Shown: positions 17,147 through 30,200 of the stretch, piece by piece
How the letters are laid out: the number at the start of each line of letters is the position of its first letter
How positions within the stretch are numbered: position 1 is the stretch's first letter
Origin: Mansonella perstans
Lineage: Eukaryota > Nematoda > Chromadorea > Rhabditida > Onchocercidae
DNA: 64,000 bases
Assembly: GCA_037074765.1 (NCBI GenBank)
Contig: JBAMDO010000120.1
Coordinates: forward strand, 1 to 64,000
Reading direction: 5' to 3'
Position numbers and translations under genes: made by a program
The notes under the pieces: model-generated
The model's database searches: none
What the model was told of the DNA's origin: nothing
The model's input: the letters and a program-made list of their open reading frames with translations, nothing else

Positions 17147-19314
17147 ATGGCAGCTCATCCGGTTGGTGTAAGTCCGTTTCCTCAACCACCAGAATATGCT
17201 CGTCAGTATACGGATGCTAATGTAGCAAAGAAGAATGTTTTACCACCACCTCCCATACCAACCGAATTTACGGTTTTTGGCGAAGAGTACAATTTCGAAG
17301 AGGTTTTCGTTTTTTTTTTTCATTTGTAATTTCATTTTTCTTTCTTTTTTTTTTGCCAGATTTCAAATATCATTTTTTTTTCTTACAGGAAATAATATAA
17401 TATCCCACAATAGTTTGATTAGTATAAATTGTTAATATCTTTTTTCATATTTTCATCATTCTCTTTTTCCATGCAATTTGTTTAATTTTTCTGCAAGAAT
17501 GAGAATGATTCTCTTTCATATACAGCTATTACTGCAGTTATTAGCAAAATCATCGCTGTATTTCTTGCATTTTTGGATTTTTGCTTTTTTTCTTTTAAAA
17601 GTTTTTTAAAATTTTTCAGAGAATGGAAGTTTTTTTATGGATGAACTGAGATGAATTGGAATTCATTTTTCTGAAATTAAGAAAGTTAAGTTTAAATTAC
17701 TATAGACTTAGTAATGTTGTAGGAAATGATTCGATCATTGCAATCGCAGAAAATGCAACAGTTATTTTCGAGTAATGGAGACTGGAGGAGTGAATTGAAG
17801 AAATTGAATAGAAGCACGGTTGCTGCATTCCTTGATCTTCTGGATATTCTTATACGGTAAACTTATGCTTGATGTCTTGGATAGGAAGAATCCAATCGTC
17901 TGACTGCACTATTTTCCTTCTTTCTTTTTTGATTTTGTAAAGTTTTAAAAACACTGATCATCCCCGACTGGATTCAATGTTTATAATCTAGTTCCTCAAA
18001 TCTTCATTCACAATTAGAAATAATAAAGGTCAGAGATAGAAAAAAGACAGAAAAGCCAAAAAAGTAGCTATCTTCTGTCTAATTTTTGTAAAGACATAAC
18101 TTCATATCATTGATATTTGCAATATTTTCTCTGAATAAAAAATAAAACAAACATTCTGTATAAAGATTTTTGCAGCCAATTTATTGAAAAGAATAAGAAA
18201 CTAAGGAAGGAAACTTAGCTTAAAAATAAAGGTAGTCATTTAGTAGAAGATACTTTGATATCATACGCAAAGCTTTTCACCTCCACTTGCATCATTTTTT
18301 TTGCTATGCATTTTAACACTTTTTTTTGCAGCGTTGAGATAGGTTGCTGTTAAAATACTAAGTTGGGAAAAAATTGCTGAATTGATTTTGTGAATTCTGA
18401 TGCATCAGTTTTGTAGCCCGCACTGATCAATAAAAATGCGAAAATAGATTCCCTTTAAGAGAAGACTCGAAAATAGTATTGACATAGAAGACATATATTA
18501 TTTTTGTTTGTTATTACCTAAGTTATATAATGTTATTTTAAGATGTCCAAATCATCCAGAACGTCTAGAGAAAATCAATAATCTACGTCTTCTTTTCATC
18601 AATATGCATCATCTGATAAATGAATATCGGCCGGTACAAGCACGAGATGCATTGCTGTCAATGATGAAGCTATTAATAAAAACCATCGAGGTATATTATT
18701 TCTTTGGTTGTTACCACATGTGTTTTTATGAAGTTATTTCCAAAAATTGGCTTGTAATTGATGAATCGTATTTGATAACATATCTCCAGACTTTCAGGAG
18801 GTTACGAGTCGTTTTCGTACTTATCTTGCTATAGGTCATGAAGCATTAAATCAGGTCATCGATGAGGTACCTCCGGTACTTTCAGCCTCTTCCATGCTTA
18901 ACACTGAGGTATTTTTTAGTTTGTTTTCAATTAATTTTGAAAGTAAGATATTGTTATTTTACTCGATTTACAGCTATCAAATATTAATCGTCGTTACTAG
19001 GAATCTAATTACAGTATCTTACTTTCTAAGATCCTATATTTGAAGTTTTTTTTTTGCATTTGAAAGTTTTCCTTCTTTTTTCAAATTTGTAGGATATGAG
19101 TGTTGGTGAGTCAGTGGGACAGCAAGTTGGAACAGTGGATGGAGCAATTAGTAAACGAAGGAGCAGCTATGATGAAGCCCGAAAGACAGCTATATCGAGG
19201 CGAGAAGCCTGGAGAAGAGATGTTGTGCTTTGTGAATTACTAGATAATATGGGCGATACAGATCTCGAAAGAAGACTTTCGCCTTCTACTACTAGAATTC
19301 AAATGGAATACTGA
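17147..19314 (+). CDS. MED7: Mediator complex subunit 7
   Basis: Subunit of the Mediator middle module, which links transcription factors to RNA polymerase II in the nucleus. Five exons with matching phases (17147-17302, 17723-17856, 18543-18690, 18798-18908, 19093-19314) give 256 aa, close to the usual MED7 size. The N-terminus carries the family hallmark [10 protein letters not shown] and a [16 protein letters not shown] segment. Exon 3 encodes the best-conserved region, [20 protein letters not shown], and the rest is helical, as expected for the MED7/MED21 coiled coil. The ATG at 17147 is the first in frame before the conserved N-terminus. A 44-bp repeat array ends 155 bp upstream, within the likely promoter or 5' UTR. 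Confidence 0.95.
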
Positions 19315-20249
19315 TTTATGCATACCTTCATATATTTAATTTAAAGTAAGGAATTGATTTTGAAAAACTTTGTCTTAGTGTATCGTCGATTTGTTGTAAA
19401 TATCATTGGAATAATGTAGATATTAATGAGTTCCCAGCTCTATTGTTTATTTGATGCGAATTTGTTACAATTGTAAAATAATTATATTTGCTGTTTATCG
19501 GAAAAAATTTACAAAAGTATAAATTATTTCTCATCATATATAATGAACGAAATGTTGAAGCATAATTTATTGCAAAGAAATATTAATTTCTCTGCATATT
19601 TTCGTGTTTCATAAATTTAAACAAAGTGTCATATTTGTGGATGACTGATTATAAAGTTATTCCAAATGACATAATAAAATGATTACATTATTTGACCTTT
19701 GCTAATATGTGGAAATGTTTATTGTCATTGTTGGAGTATAATTTTCTTGTAACAATTTCCACATGAAAATTACATGTTCGATTTATTTACGTATGTGACA
19801 AATGTGAGACAACTCTGAATATTCGCTTAATAACGTTACGGAGTTTTGTGTGTTCAAGTGTGCATCAGGAAATAATTCGAAAATAGTATAGTTTGAACAA
19901 CTTTTCCTGCTCTTAATAATACACTGGAATATTTAATGGATTTCTTCAAAGGAAAAAAAAGTAACTCCAAACTAAATTTTATAATTGGCAAAATTATTTG
20001 ATTACATTTCAAAATGCATAAAAGACATGAACTGTGTGAAGAATAAATGGATTAGTCGCTTGGTAAATATTCGAATGCCAAGCATATAACCGATTTTTCT
20101 GAAATTTTTTGTTTGGAACTAAAAATATGGAAAGTTAACACTTTGCAAAATTTTTTGGCATGTTTATGATTGTGTACCTTTATTGTGCTTTTTCTCTCTG
20201 GTTTCATTTTTTGATATGATCATTTCAGAGATTTTTTTTCGAATTCAGG
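19315..20249. other. Spacer between MED7 and the zinc-finger gene
   Basis: Contains the MED7 3' end, with a candidate AATAAA at 19673-19678, and the promoter region of the next gene. A T-rich tract ending in ttcag abuts the next ATG (acceptor AG at 20248-20249 region), and could serve as a spliced-leader acceptor. No gene seen. Confidence 0.5.
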
Positions 20250-22636
20250 ATGCCTGGATCGAGCCGACATCATCCAACTCGACATTCCAATCATCCATTG
20301 CTATGCACCGAATGCCATAAACGGTTTCAAACAGCACAAGAATTATATTTACATTTGGAAGTATGCGTTATTGAATCATTTGAAAATGAAGCTGTTAGTG
20401 TATTTTCAAGTATGCCATCACTTGTAGAACCAACGAATGCAAATTTTACCGCTACTATACATGCTGGAATTACGGCTAAGGTATGTTTATTCTCTAAGAC
20501 TTCATGGAAAAACAAAAAGCTTTCAGGAATAAGAAAAGAAACCAAGGATTAGTAAATGTAATTTAATATGAGTTGTGAAAAGTTTAATTTATTTTAATAG
20601 TGCTACTATTTTGTGCATAAGTGATTTATGGTGAGAAATAATTAAAATAAATTATTTTTGCAAAATAAGAAATTCCTCGCAGATATGTGTTTTTTAAGCT
20701 TAATTTGTGAATATTTTATGGGAAAATCAGTGACCATCTTTTTATATGTATCTATTTGCAGGGAGATGATCCGCCAGTTTTGATCCCCGAAACGAATGTT
20801 TCAACGAGCACTTCACGGTCTATAAATCTTTCACTTTCAGCTGAACGTAAAGCAGAATGTTCGCAGTTTAAAAAAATAGAAGAAACGGAAGCATCGAAAA
20901 CAACACCCATTCCACTGATTTCTATACCAGCATCAGAACAACGCTTTTGGTCATCTTCCGAAAGGTTTGTATTCATAATTGTTATAAAGTGAAACTTTTA
21001 GAAATGTGTTATATTCCATAAAACAATGATTTTTAAGTTTTTATGAGGTAGTTGGCTTGTTCAGATGAACATAAATCAATTATTTCAGGCCTCGAAAAAT
21101 ACCTTTTGAGATAGAAAATGCGCGATTATTAGAAAGTCCTGGCGGATTGAAGGTTTATGTATCGATTGAAAAGCAGTGTAGGGGAGGAAGCGATGGACTT
21201 ATTCATAGAAGTGATGATTTTGATTACGAATTTCGAGGTTTCATATTTCTTTAAATCTCATAAGTTACAAAAAGCTTTCTGCATAGCTTCAAGTAAAGTA
21301 CCTTCTGTTTATTTTAAGAATGCTTAAAGTGCTTTCAAGTCGACGTGATTGCATAAGGCGAGTATTATTTTTAATTTCGTTTCAAGGTGGTAAGTTACTG
21401 AAACGGAATCTCAATTTAGGTACGCAGGGTTCTGATGCAACCAGTTCTAAAAGGAAAGTAATTGGGGCACTAGCGAATGCTGGCGATGATGATGCTTATC
21501 GGCCGAAAATGAAATGTCCTACATGTGGTCTTATACTTTATAGGCATAATTTTGGTACCCATTATCGAATACATACTGGTGAATTGCCTTTTGTTTGTAC
21601 ATTTTGTCAAAAACGATTTCGAACAACATCTGCATTGAAAGTTCACATCAGGTAAGAAAATCTTGTAGTATCTCTTAAGTCTTAAATCTGAAATTAAAAT
21701 TGAAAAAATCGCGACGATTTTTTCTGTAAAATTGTCCAGTATTTGAGAAAATATTTCACTTACTTTAAATTTATTTTTGAGCTGTAAATTTATTTTTTCT
21801 TGATTGTCTTTTCAGAGCGCATACTGGCGAAAAGCCTTATTCATGTCCAAAATGTTCCTACTGCTGCATCACTAAACGTAACCTTGATCGTCATATAATT
21901 AACAATCATATTAGAGAGGGAAAAAGACGAGGTATATCTATAATCTTCGAGAACGAAATTCTTTTCAACTTCTGATTGGAAAATTTTTTGTATTTGAGAA
22001 TTTTTTGGCTCCATCTGTGAAGAAAAAAATTCATAGGTACCGCTGAGGAAAGTGAATTTATGCGAGAAAAAGATCTTTTTGTTCTTAATCGGGTTACATG
22101 GTCTGAATAATGTTACGTGATTAATAGTATAATTCCTTTTAAAATATCCTCTGAAAACTTTTATTAAGGACCACGAGAACGAAAATCACGATATAGAAAG
22201 GATGAGTATAGCATTATCATTGATGATATTGAAATGGATACCGCTGAAGAAAATGAAAAACTAGATCATCATTACGTTATTTCTCCAGCAGAGTTGGAAA
22301 ATAGGAATGTGGTAAGCTCTATTTTAAAATTCAACACATAACTTTCATCACTTTTGCAAAATGAATGAGATAATTGCGAGCAAATTCATGTCAATACATA
22401 GAAAGAATAGGAATATATCACAAAAATATTTTTGTGTGAAAAGTAGTTTTTTGGGAGATTGATATTGTCAGTTTTAAAAAAAGTGGTAGCCTGAGGAAAT
22501 TAGATTAGTGATCCTGTAATTGCTATTATTATCACTGTTATTACAGGTAAAAAGGAAGACGAATGATGAAATGATAGCTAATGATGATAACAGACAACCA
22601 GTTGAAATGCCTGTTCTTCCTTTGCTTGTTTTATAG
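20250..22636 (+). CDS. C2H2-type zinc-finger protein, function unknown
   Basis: Seven exons: 20250-20480, 20762-20964, 21089-21237, 21387-21651 (or from 21420; both acceptors keep the frame), 21816-21931, 22169-22311 and 22547-22636. They give 398 or 387 aa. An isolated N-terminal finger is of C2HC form (C19, C22, H35, C39). A cluster of three follows near residues 238-310: CPTCGLILYRHNFGTHYRIH (one residue short between the second Cys and first His), CTFCQKRF with H-x3-H, and CPKCSYCC with H-x4-H. TGELP and TGEKP linkers join them, which is typical of DNA-binding arrays. An acidic/Ser-rich region and a C-terminal tail follow. Likely a nuclear DNA-binding regulator (inference). I cannot assign it to a named orthologue. 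A candidate poly(A) signal follows at 22720. Confidence 0.85.
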
Positions 22637-22719
22637 ATATATAAATCCTGAAACTGCCCAGTCAAGAATTTTTAGTGTATTCTTATTTGTACATGTTTGT
22701 ATTGTATGTTTCGTAGGCC

Positions 22720-22725
22720 AATAAA
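22720..22725 (+). promoter_or_regulatory. Candidate polyadenylation signal of the zinc-finger gene
   Basis: AATAAA 84 nt after the stop codon. The next gene starts only 295 bp further on, with a poly(T) run at about 22983-23008 between them. Confidence 0.55.
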
Positions 22726-23020
22726 ATATATTTTTCAAATCCTGTGCTTTATTTCCTTGAGAAGTTTAAGCACAAAAATAAATTACCAAAGTTATTTTGT
22801 GAGAAGTTATGATAACATATACACTGCTATCATAGATTGATTCTTCAAATCAAATTTGTATTTTTGAATATATCGTATTCAGTGTGGATGTTTTTTTTTG
22901 TGTGTCTCCTAATACTACTCAGCTAAATGGATTTCACTTTTATTCCTCTATTAACTTTTGTTTTAAATAATTTAAAGTAACTGTTTTTTTTTTTTTTTTT
23001 TTTTTTTTGGGTCGTTTTAT

Positions 23021-24198
23021 ATGAGCGACTTGAGTGGGTTAGACGATGAAACGAATCGGTTATTGCAAGCATCACGAATTCGGCTGATAATGCGCGAAAT
23101 GTCTTCATATATTGCAAAGAAAGCTGCAGAATATCACAATGATCCTTCAAACTCAAAATCTTTATTGGATGTTTTAGAACCGTAAGCTTACATTAAATTT
23201 TTGTACGATATGCTTGGATTAAGTCGTAAAGTACGGCTTTTGGAAAAATCTTACTTTTATTTATTAAATTTTCGGAGGCATTTAAACAGGAGTTGAAGTT
23301 CGAAACAAGACAATTATTTAACATAATATTTATCAGCAGAGAGTTTGATCTTCAATGATTTTTTTCTTCTTTTCGTTTGCAGGATTTGCCGATGTTTCGG
23401 AAGCATTGCATTAGAAGCGATATCTCTTGCAGAAGACGGCAATGTTTGCTTGCTCAAAGATGCTGTCCGTGGTCGAAGTATATATGAGGTAAACTTGGCT
23501 ATGATAAAAAAATAAAAAAGTTTCTTATTTTAGACGCTTAGTTGTAGAAGTTGAAATAGTAAATTCATATTTGTCAAAGTAAAAATATTTCTTGGATAAA
23601 TTAATAGGAAAACAAATGAAAATTTGCACCGAGAAAAAAAGCAAATTTATGCTTAATCATAATTTCGACAAATTATGTTTATTTTATTCAGGTAACTGGA
23701 ACGCATTCTCAAAGTACTTATACTTGTCTTCCAATGATTAATTATTGCCAGTGTTCACACTTTCTCCAGGAAGGTATGTAAACTTTTCATCAGAACAATT
23801 GCGAAGCTTATCGTTCGTTTTACATAGCTTTGGTATACTTTTTTTTAAGATAAAGAATTGGTCAAAATAAGTTGATGAAATTTTTTAGATAGAAAATTAA
23901 GCACGCTATTGCATAAATTTAACGTAATGGCTAATAATGGCAAATAGAGTTGTTGCTTTTATTGACGAGTTTTTTAGTGATCATTATTAAAGGCATGAGA
24001 AAAAAGTGTAGGATTTTACAATGATAGAAATGGTATTTAGATTACATTTATTTTTGTGATATTTTGGTTGAAGTTAGCTTTAATGTATTAACATCAAATA
24101 GTTAAGTATAGGTTTAGATTTAAATAATTTATTAAGTGAAATCAATTGTAATTGAAATGAAATAGTATTTTAAAGGGTTTAATGATCTATAATAAAAT

Positions 24199-24231
<33 letters not shown>

Positions 24232-27200
24232 ATTGACTGTAATGGACGAACCTTTTTATAACAGCATACATTCGTGACCAATAGATGTACAAACTTTTTT
24301 TTTTTGAAATGTTGCAAATTAAAATTTCCATTTTGCAATGGTTATTCTTTTCAGTTATCAAACGACAGCAATCGTTTACGGTAAGTTCTACATTGAATTA
24401 CTTTTAAGTTTATCAATTTATTTCAAATGAGTTCATTTAAATTAAGTAGTCTTGTTATCGTGTAAATGGAAGTAAAAATAAGAACCTAACAAGATAGCAC
24501 TATTGACATTGTGTTTTCTAAATTAAACAAAATTTGTTATTTATATTTTACCATATCATTTCAGCATTTTGCCATATATAAGTGATCTTTGTATGCATGG
24601 TTATTTAATATAAATGTTAATAATTGGTTTGGTTAAATAATTTTCTCTTATTGTTGCTTAAGTAATTGTTTTCAGTCAATAAAAAAATCATGCCATATTG
24701 CTAGTTATATGTTTGCAGTTCTTTTTCTCGGTTCTTTGTTAATTTCCTATGCTTGTTTTTATTTTTACATTTTCAATTAATAATTTAAAAAAAAAAAAAA
24801 AAATGAAAATTGTTTTGAAAATGTATTAAGAAGAACTATATTTGCTATTCCGATTATCAGTAACTGATTATTGGGATAGGCTGATAAATGTGAAGTGATT
24901 TGTTGAATTTTATCATTATGAATCTTTTTTTGAAAAAAGCTGATGTTTATCGTATCAGCTATATAATACTATCAATGTTGCACAAAATATTTCAGTGACA
25001 AGTTTAGCGGTAAAATACAGGATATGATAATTAATGAATGGTAAGAATATCTTTCGGAAATATTGGTGAGCGTAGGATGATTTTGAAGCATTCGTTGAAC
25101 TACCTTTAAGATTTTCTCCAAAACTTACTAACATTTTTAAGTCGTTGCGAAGACTAACATGAATATTGCAGTATCGTATATTTCACATGATTTTTTTTCT
25201 ATCATTAAAAACAAGATTCAATATACAGATTTATGCGTGCTCTATTTGTGGCCGAAAAAAATGACGCAGCCAAGAGTATTGCAGCAATATTATCACGTGG
25301 TACATCAACACGACGTGAAGGTCGTAGTCGTTTCAATAAAATTTATCAGTTCACTACAAATATAGGACGTAAGTCATTGTTGTTGTTATTGTTTCCGATA
25401 ATTAATTTACAATTATTATTGCCTAAATTACATCTTACCATTAATATATTATGTGTGATGATATTACATTTTCTAAAAAAATAAGCTTGATTATTATTTT
25501 TTTTTACAATAAGTACATACTGATAATGATACATTTTAAATTATAGATATAGTTTATTTTTTCATTTCTTTAACTTTTTTTTCATTTTTATGAAGTTAAA
25601 ATTTACAGATATTTTTTAAAAATTGTGCAAAAAGAGAATAAATGAACAAAATCAAAAAATAAATTGATATTAAAATTTACAAATCAGTTCAGAAAACTCC
25701 GGTTGTTTTGTTGCGATGACAAGTGTTTCCGGCCATTTGCTTCAGCATGATTTCCCATCATCTTTCAAAAATTGGACTGAGACGCCAATTAAGGTATTAT
25801 TCGATGTAAATATTCAGAAAAATACTATCCCGGGAATGGAAGATGTCAGAGCGACGTTAATAGAAGAAGTTCGAAAATCTGATGTAAGTTTTAAATAGAT
25901 TTCCATAAATAATTATTTATCTTAAGAAATTGTTTTCTTCTTCGCTGATTGTGAGGTATACCAGTTTGATTGGCGGTCTTGTTTTGAATATTACTGATAA
26001 TTTTAAAGGTCGATTATAAATAATTTCTCAAAAAAATCGAGTGATATTTGAAAATTTAAAGGTACCTTTTTTTAAGTATTTATGTTAATTACTTTTATTA
26101 CTTCAGTTGCTTGTCATATGGACTGATTGTGATCGAGAAGGTGAAGCTATTGGAGCTGAAGTGGTTTCTGTATGTACTGAGGTTAACAATAACTTAGATG
26201 TCTATCGGGCTCGATTTTCTGAAATTACAAACACAGCCGTTAATCGTGCATTGAATAATTTGGTTAGATTGGATCAACGATTGGTCGATGCTGTTGAATG
26301 TCGGTTCGTAATTTCTGAATTATTTTCTGAATGGATTTCTTTTCTATTACGAACAAATTTATTTAATTTTATTTTTCTTGTAGAATTTGAAAGTATGTTC
26401 TTCATTTCAGTTCAGAATTGGATTTACGAATTGGTGCAGCATTTACGAGATTGCAGACACTTCATTTAAGGTCTCATTCTTTCTTGCTGATTGTAGTTTT
26501 TTGCTTTTTGCTGATTATAGTTTTTTTTTTAGTAATTTAAATATTATAGTTTTGAATTTCATTTTCGGAATTTGATTTTCAGAAATAACTTCGCCAATAT
26601 ATTTCGCGATAAAAATATCGTCAGTTATGGTTCATGTCAATTTCCAACACTGGGGTTTATTGTGGAGCGTTACCAAGCAATCAAAGAATTCATTTCGGAA
26701 ACATTCTGGAAGATTTCTATGAAGCATGCGCGAGATGATGTTGTGGTTGAATTTGTTTGGGATCGTCAAAGGCTTTTTGATCGTGATGTTGTTCAGGTTG
26801 GGAAAAAACCTTTACCCAATTACAAGTTTGACTTTTTTTGGATAAGAAAGGTTGAAAATAGTTTATATCAGTGTTAGATGATATTTAGGTTCTCCTAGAT
26901 GATTGTGAGGAAGCACAAGAGGCCCGAGTTTTATCGGTAATAAGAAAACCGAAGAACAAATGGAGACCTGTCGCGCTCGACACTGTTGAACTTGAGAAAT
27001 TAGCTGTTCGAAAGTTAAAATTCAGTGCCAAAGAGGCAATGATTGTGGCCGAACGATTATATAATAAAGGTATTTGTTTGTCCGCTTTTTTAAGGAATCG
27101 AATTCTCTATACAGTTTTTTTGCTTAAAATGATTGTCTAAATTTTCTAAAGTATTATCTTACATTTTAATCTTTTTGTTGCAAAAGTTACTTTTATAGGC

Positions 27201-30200
27201 TACATATCATATCCACGTACAGAAACAAATAAGTTCCCGAAAGATATGGATTTGAACATTTACGTACAGCAGCAAACGGTAAGCGGAGAGTGGGGAGACT
27301 TTGCGCAAGAGGTTAGTTCCAAATTGTTAGATGATTCACAATCCATTGTTAATGTTCTAAGAGTATTTAAAAGAAGTGCACGACACATCTCGTCCATTAA
27401 ATGGAAAATTCTTCATCACTAACTAATAACACATACAGACTTGTTTTTAACGGATATTTTCATTTAATATGAATACCACATTGTTACACACGTATTAGTA
27501 TTTTGACGATTCTTTTGTATGCAAATCTGATTTTCGTTACATAAAAAGATGTATGTATGTGTCACGTTATTAGTTTTTTAATTATATTAAAAGAAAATAT
27601 TATCTAAAGACTTTTTTATGCTAATTAGGAAATACTCTCCAAATTAGCAGTAATTTAATCGAAAAGTCCATAATTGTTAATTTTTTTTGTAGGTTGCTGT
27701 ACGTGGACCGAATCCAAGAAATGGTTCAAAAACTGATGAAGCACATCCTCCTATTCATCCATTAAAATTTGCTACAGGAAATGAGTTGGTTGGATTGGAA
27801 TGGTTGTTGTACGAATTTATCGTACGACATTTTCTTGCTTGCCTTTCCATTGATGCAAAGGCACAAGAGACCAAAGTTCAGGTAAACTAGGTTATAGTTA
27901 TATTGCATAATTAAAGTGTATTGCATCATATTTTTTGAATATATTTTTCTAATTTAGGTTCGCATAGGCAACGAATATTTTACGGCATCAGGGCTTATAG
28001 TTGAAGATTATGGTTATTTAAATGTTTACAAGTATGACAAATGGAGTGATAAAATTCTGCCTTCTTATCGCGAAAATGAATTAATCACCGACTATCAGTT
28101 ACAAATAATGGAAGGACAAACACAACCACCTCAGCTGCTTAACGAAGGTATTATTATATTTACTCGCAATGCATTCTTCTTCATTTGATCTCAGAAAAAT
28201 TCAATTGTTTGAATTTACGAAATTTGAATTTACCCATATTATATATTACAATAAATTTAAACATTCATAAAATATGAGTTCCATAAAAACGAAAAATCTT
28301 AAAAATGATTCTGAACTAGCCTAGTTTTACTTATTTCAGCTGATTTGATTGCACTGATGGACAAATATGGTATTGGGACGGATGCAACGCATGCGGAGCA
28401 CATTGAAACAATCAAAACACGTCAGTATGCTGCATTGAATAATGATGGGCGTTTCGTTCCTGGTTATATTGGATTAGCACTTGTTGATGGATATGATCGG
28501 ATGGGTTATGCTATGAGTAAACCGCATATGCGTGCTGACTTGGAGTCGCAGCTGAAACTTATTTGCCTTGGACAAAGGTTGATCTTTTTTTCTTATTTTG
28601 TTTTCACTTTCATTTTGTATTCTTCTTTAATCATTTTATTCAAACTTGATTTTTTGACAATTTATACGAAACTTATTTCCGGAATTGATTTGAGGATCTT
28701 AAACTTTTAAAATTTAATAGTACAGATTTGTAGAAAATATTTTTTTTAGAAATATGAATGATGTACTAACGGAACAGATCGCTAGGTATCGGGCAATATT
28801 TGAGCAAGCCGAAGATAATGTTCACATGCTGTCCAATGCATTGCGTCAATACCTGAATCAACGTGAAAATCTTCCTGAGATAATATTACCGGCAAATCAT
28901 CATGGGAATAACCAGCAAGTATCTAACAGTACGCATGTGGCAGCTAATCACGTTCCTTTGAGAACAAGGAATAGTAGTTCCACTAGGCGTGGTAGGAGTG
29001 GCAGGAATAGAAGATGTAATGTTAGTCGATCGACTTTGAGCACAACTACTAATGAGGAACAAGTGGCGACAACCAATGCTAATGACATTGAACTTCTTTC
29101 ATGTATTTTTTTTTACTTCTTTTTTCTTATTTTCAATTTAACCAGAATTCTCTTTTGTCAAGACTTTTAGTTTAAAGTTTTTATTTCGTTTATTCTTACA
29201 GTTATTGTCTTTGATTCGTGCAAATACCTCTAAATTATGAAGTTTAATGAAATATTCTAAAAATTTCTAAACTTTATTTAGCTCTTTCCATATTGCATTC
29301 AAATAATGGAACAAGAAGTCGAACACGTGGTAGAGGTGCGGTTAGAGTGTCAGAGAACGCTACTAGAGGACGACAGTGTTCTTGCGGACGAGCAGCGAAA
29401 CGTTTGGTTGTTAAAAAAGAGGTCATTTCTTGAATTTTTATCATATAACTTTATAAAACAGATTAAGATATTTAATAATTGGGAATGCTATTTGCTGTTG
29501 TCCAGATAATGACTTTTGCAATCTCTGAAATAGCAACCGGTTGAAAGATGATGTTTCTTATCATTATGATATTTTTTAGTATCGAGTGATAAGACCAAGA
29601 GTGATTTACTTCAGTATTGTGGTTTAAAAAATTGACATATATAGAATTCGGTTACTTTTTAGGGCCCAAATCATGGTCGTGTCTTTTGGATATGTCCAAA
29701 AAATCGAGATGATCCTGAAAAATGTAAATTTTTCGAGTGGGATGGATCCAGAAATAATGAGCCATCATAAAACTTCAATAACCTGTTGTATAAATTCAAG
29801 CTATTATCACGTGATTTTATCTGTATGATACGAAACATTTGTTGTTTAAGTGTCTTTCTTGCTGTAAATTGTTTGCCATAGTTTCTTTGATGTTCAAGTT
29901 TGTTATGTTTATTGTTGATTATTCTTGTTTGTAAGGAATGCTTCAAATTTACGCTACCAAGATCATAAGAATTAGCTTCCGGATACTAAGCTGGATGTTT
30001 GCATAAAGTGGACCTGACAGTTTTTCCGTAGTCAAGTTTCGACAAAAAAGCTTATCGTATTTCTATTTTGAAATAACTGAAGTGATACTCACTAATTACA
30101 TTAGCCTTAAAGTGATTGAATAGATTGTGAGAAATTATGATGCGTAAGATCAAGCAGTATATGCTAGATCATGAATGGTCGAAATCAAACTAATGACCAG

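Noticed and set aside
16957..17220. 87-codon plus-strand frame overlapping the MED7 start
   Set aside because: It begins in the minisatellite and overlaps MED7 in another frame. The MED7 frame has the conserved N-terminal motif.
24565..24585. Alternative SWS1 terminal exon (HFAIYK then stop) after a good acceptor
   Set aside because: It keeps phase but places Phe where the zinc-binding Cys should be and truncates the SWIM domain. The exon at 30351 restores C-x-H in phase and extends the family-like helix.
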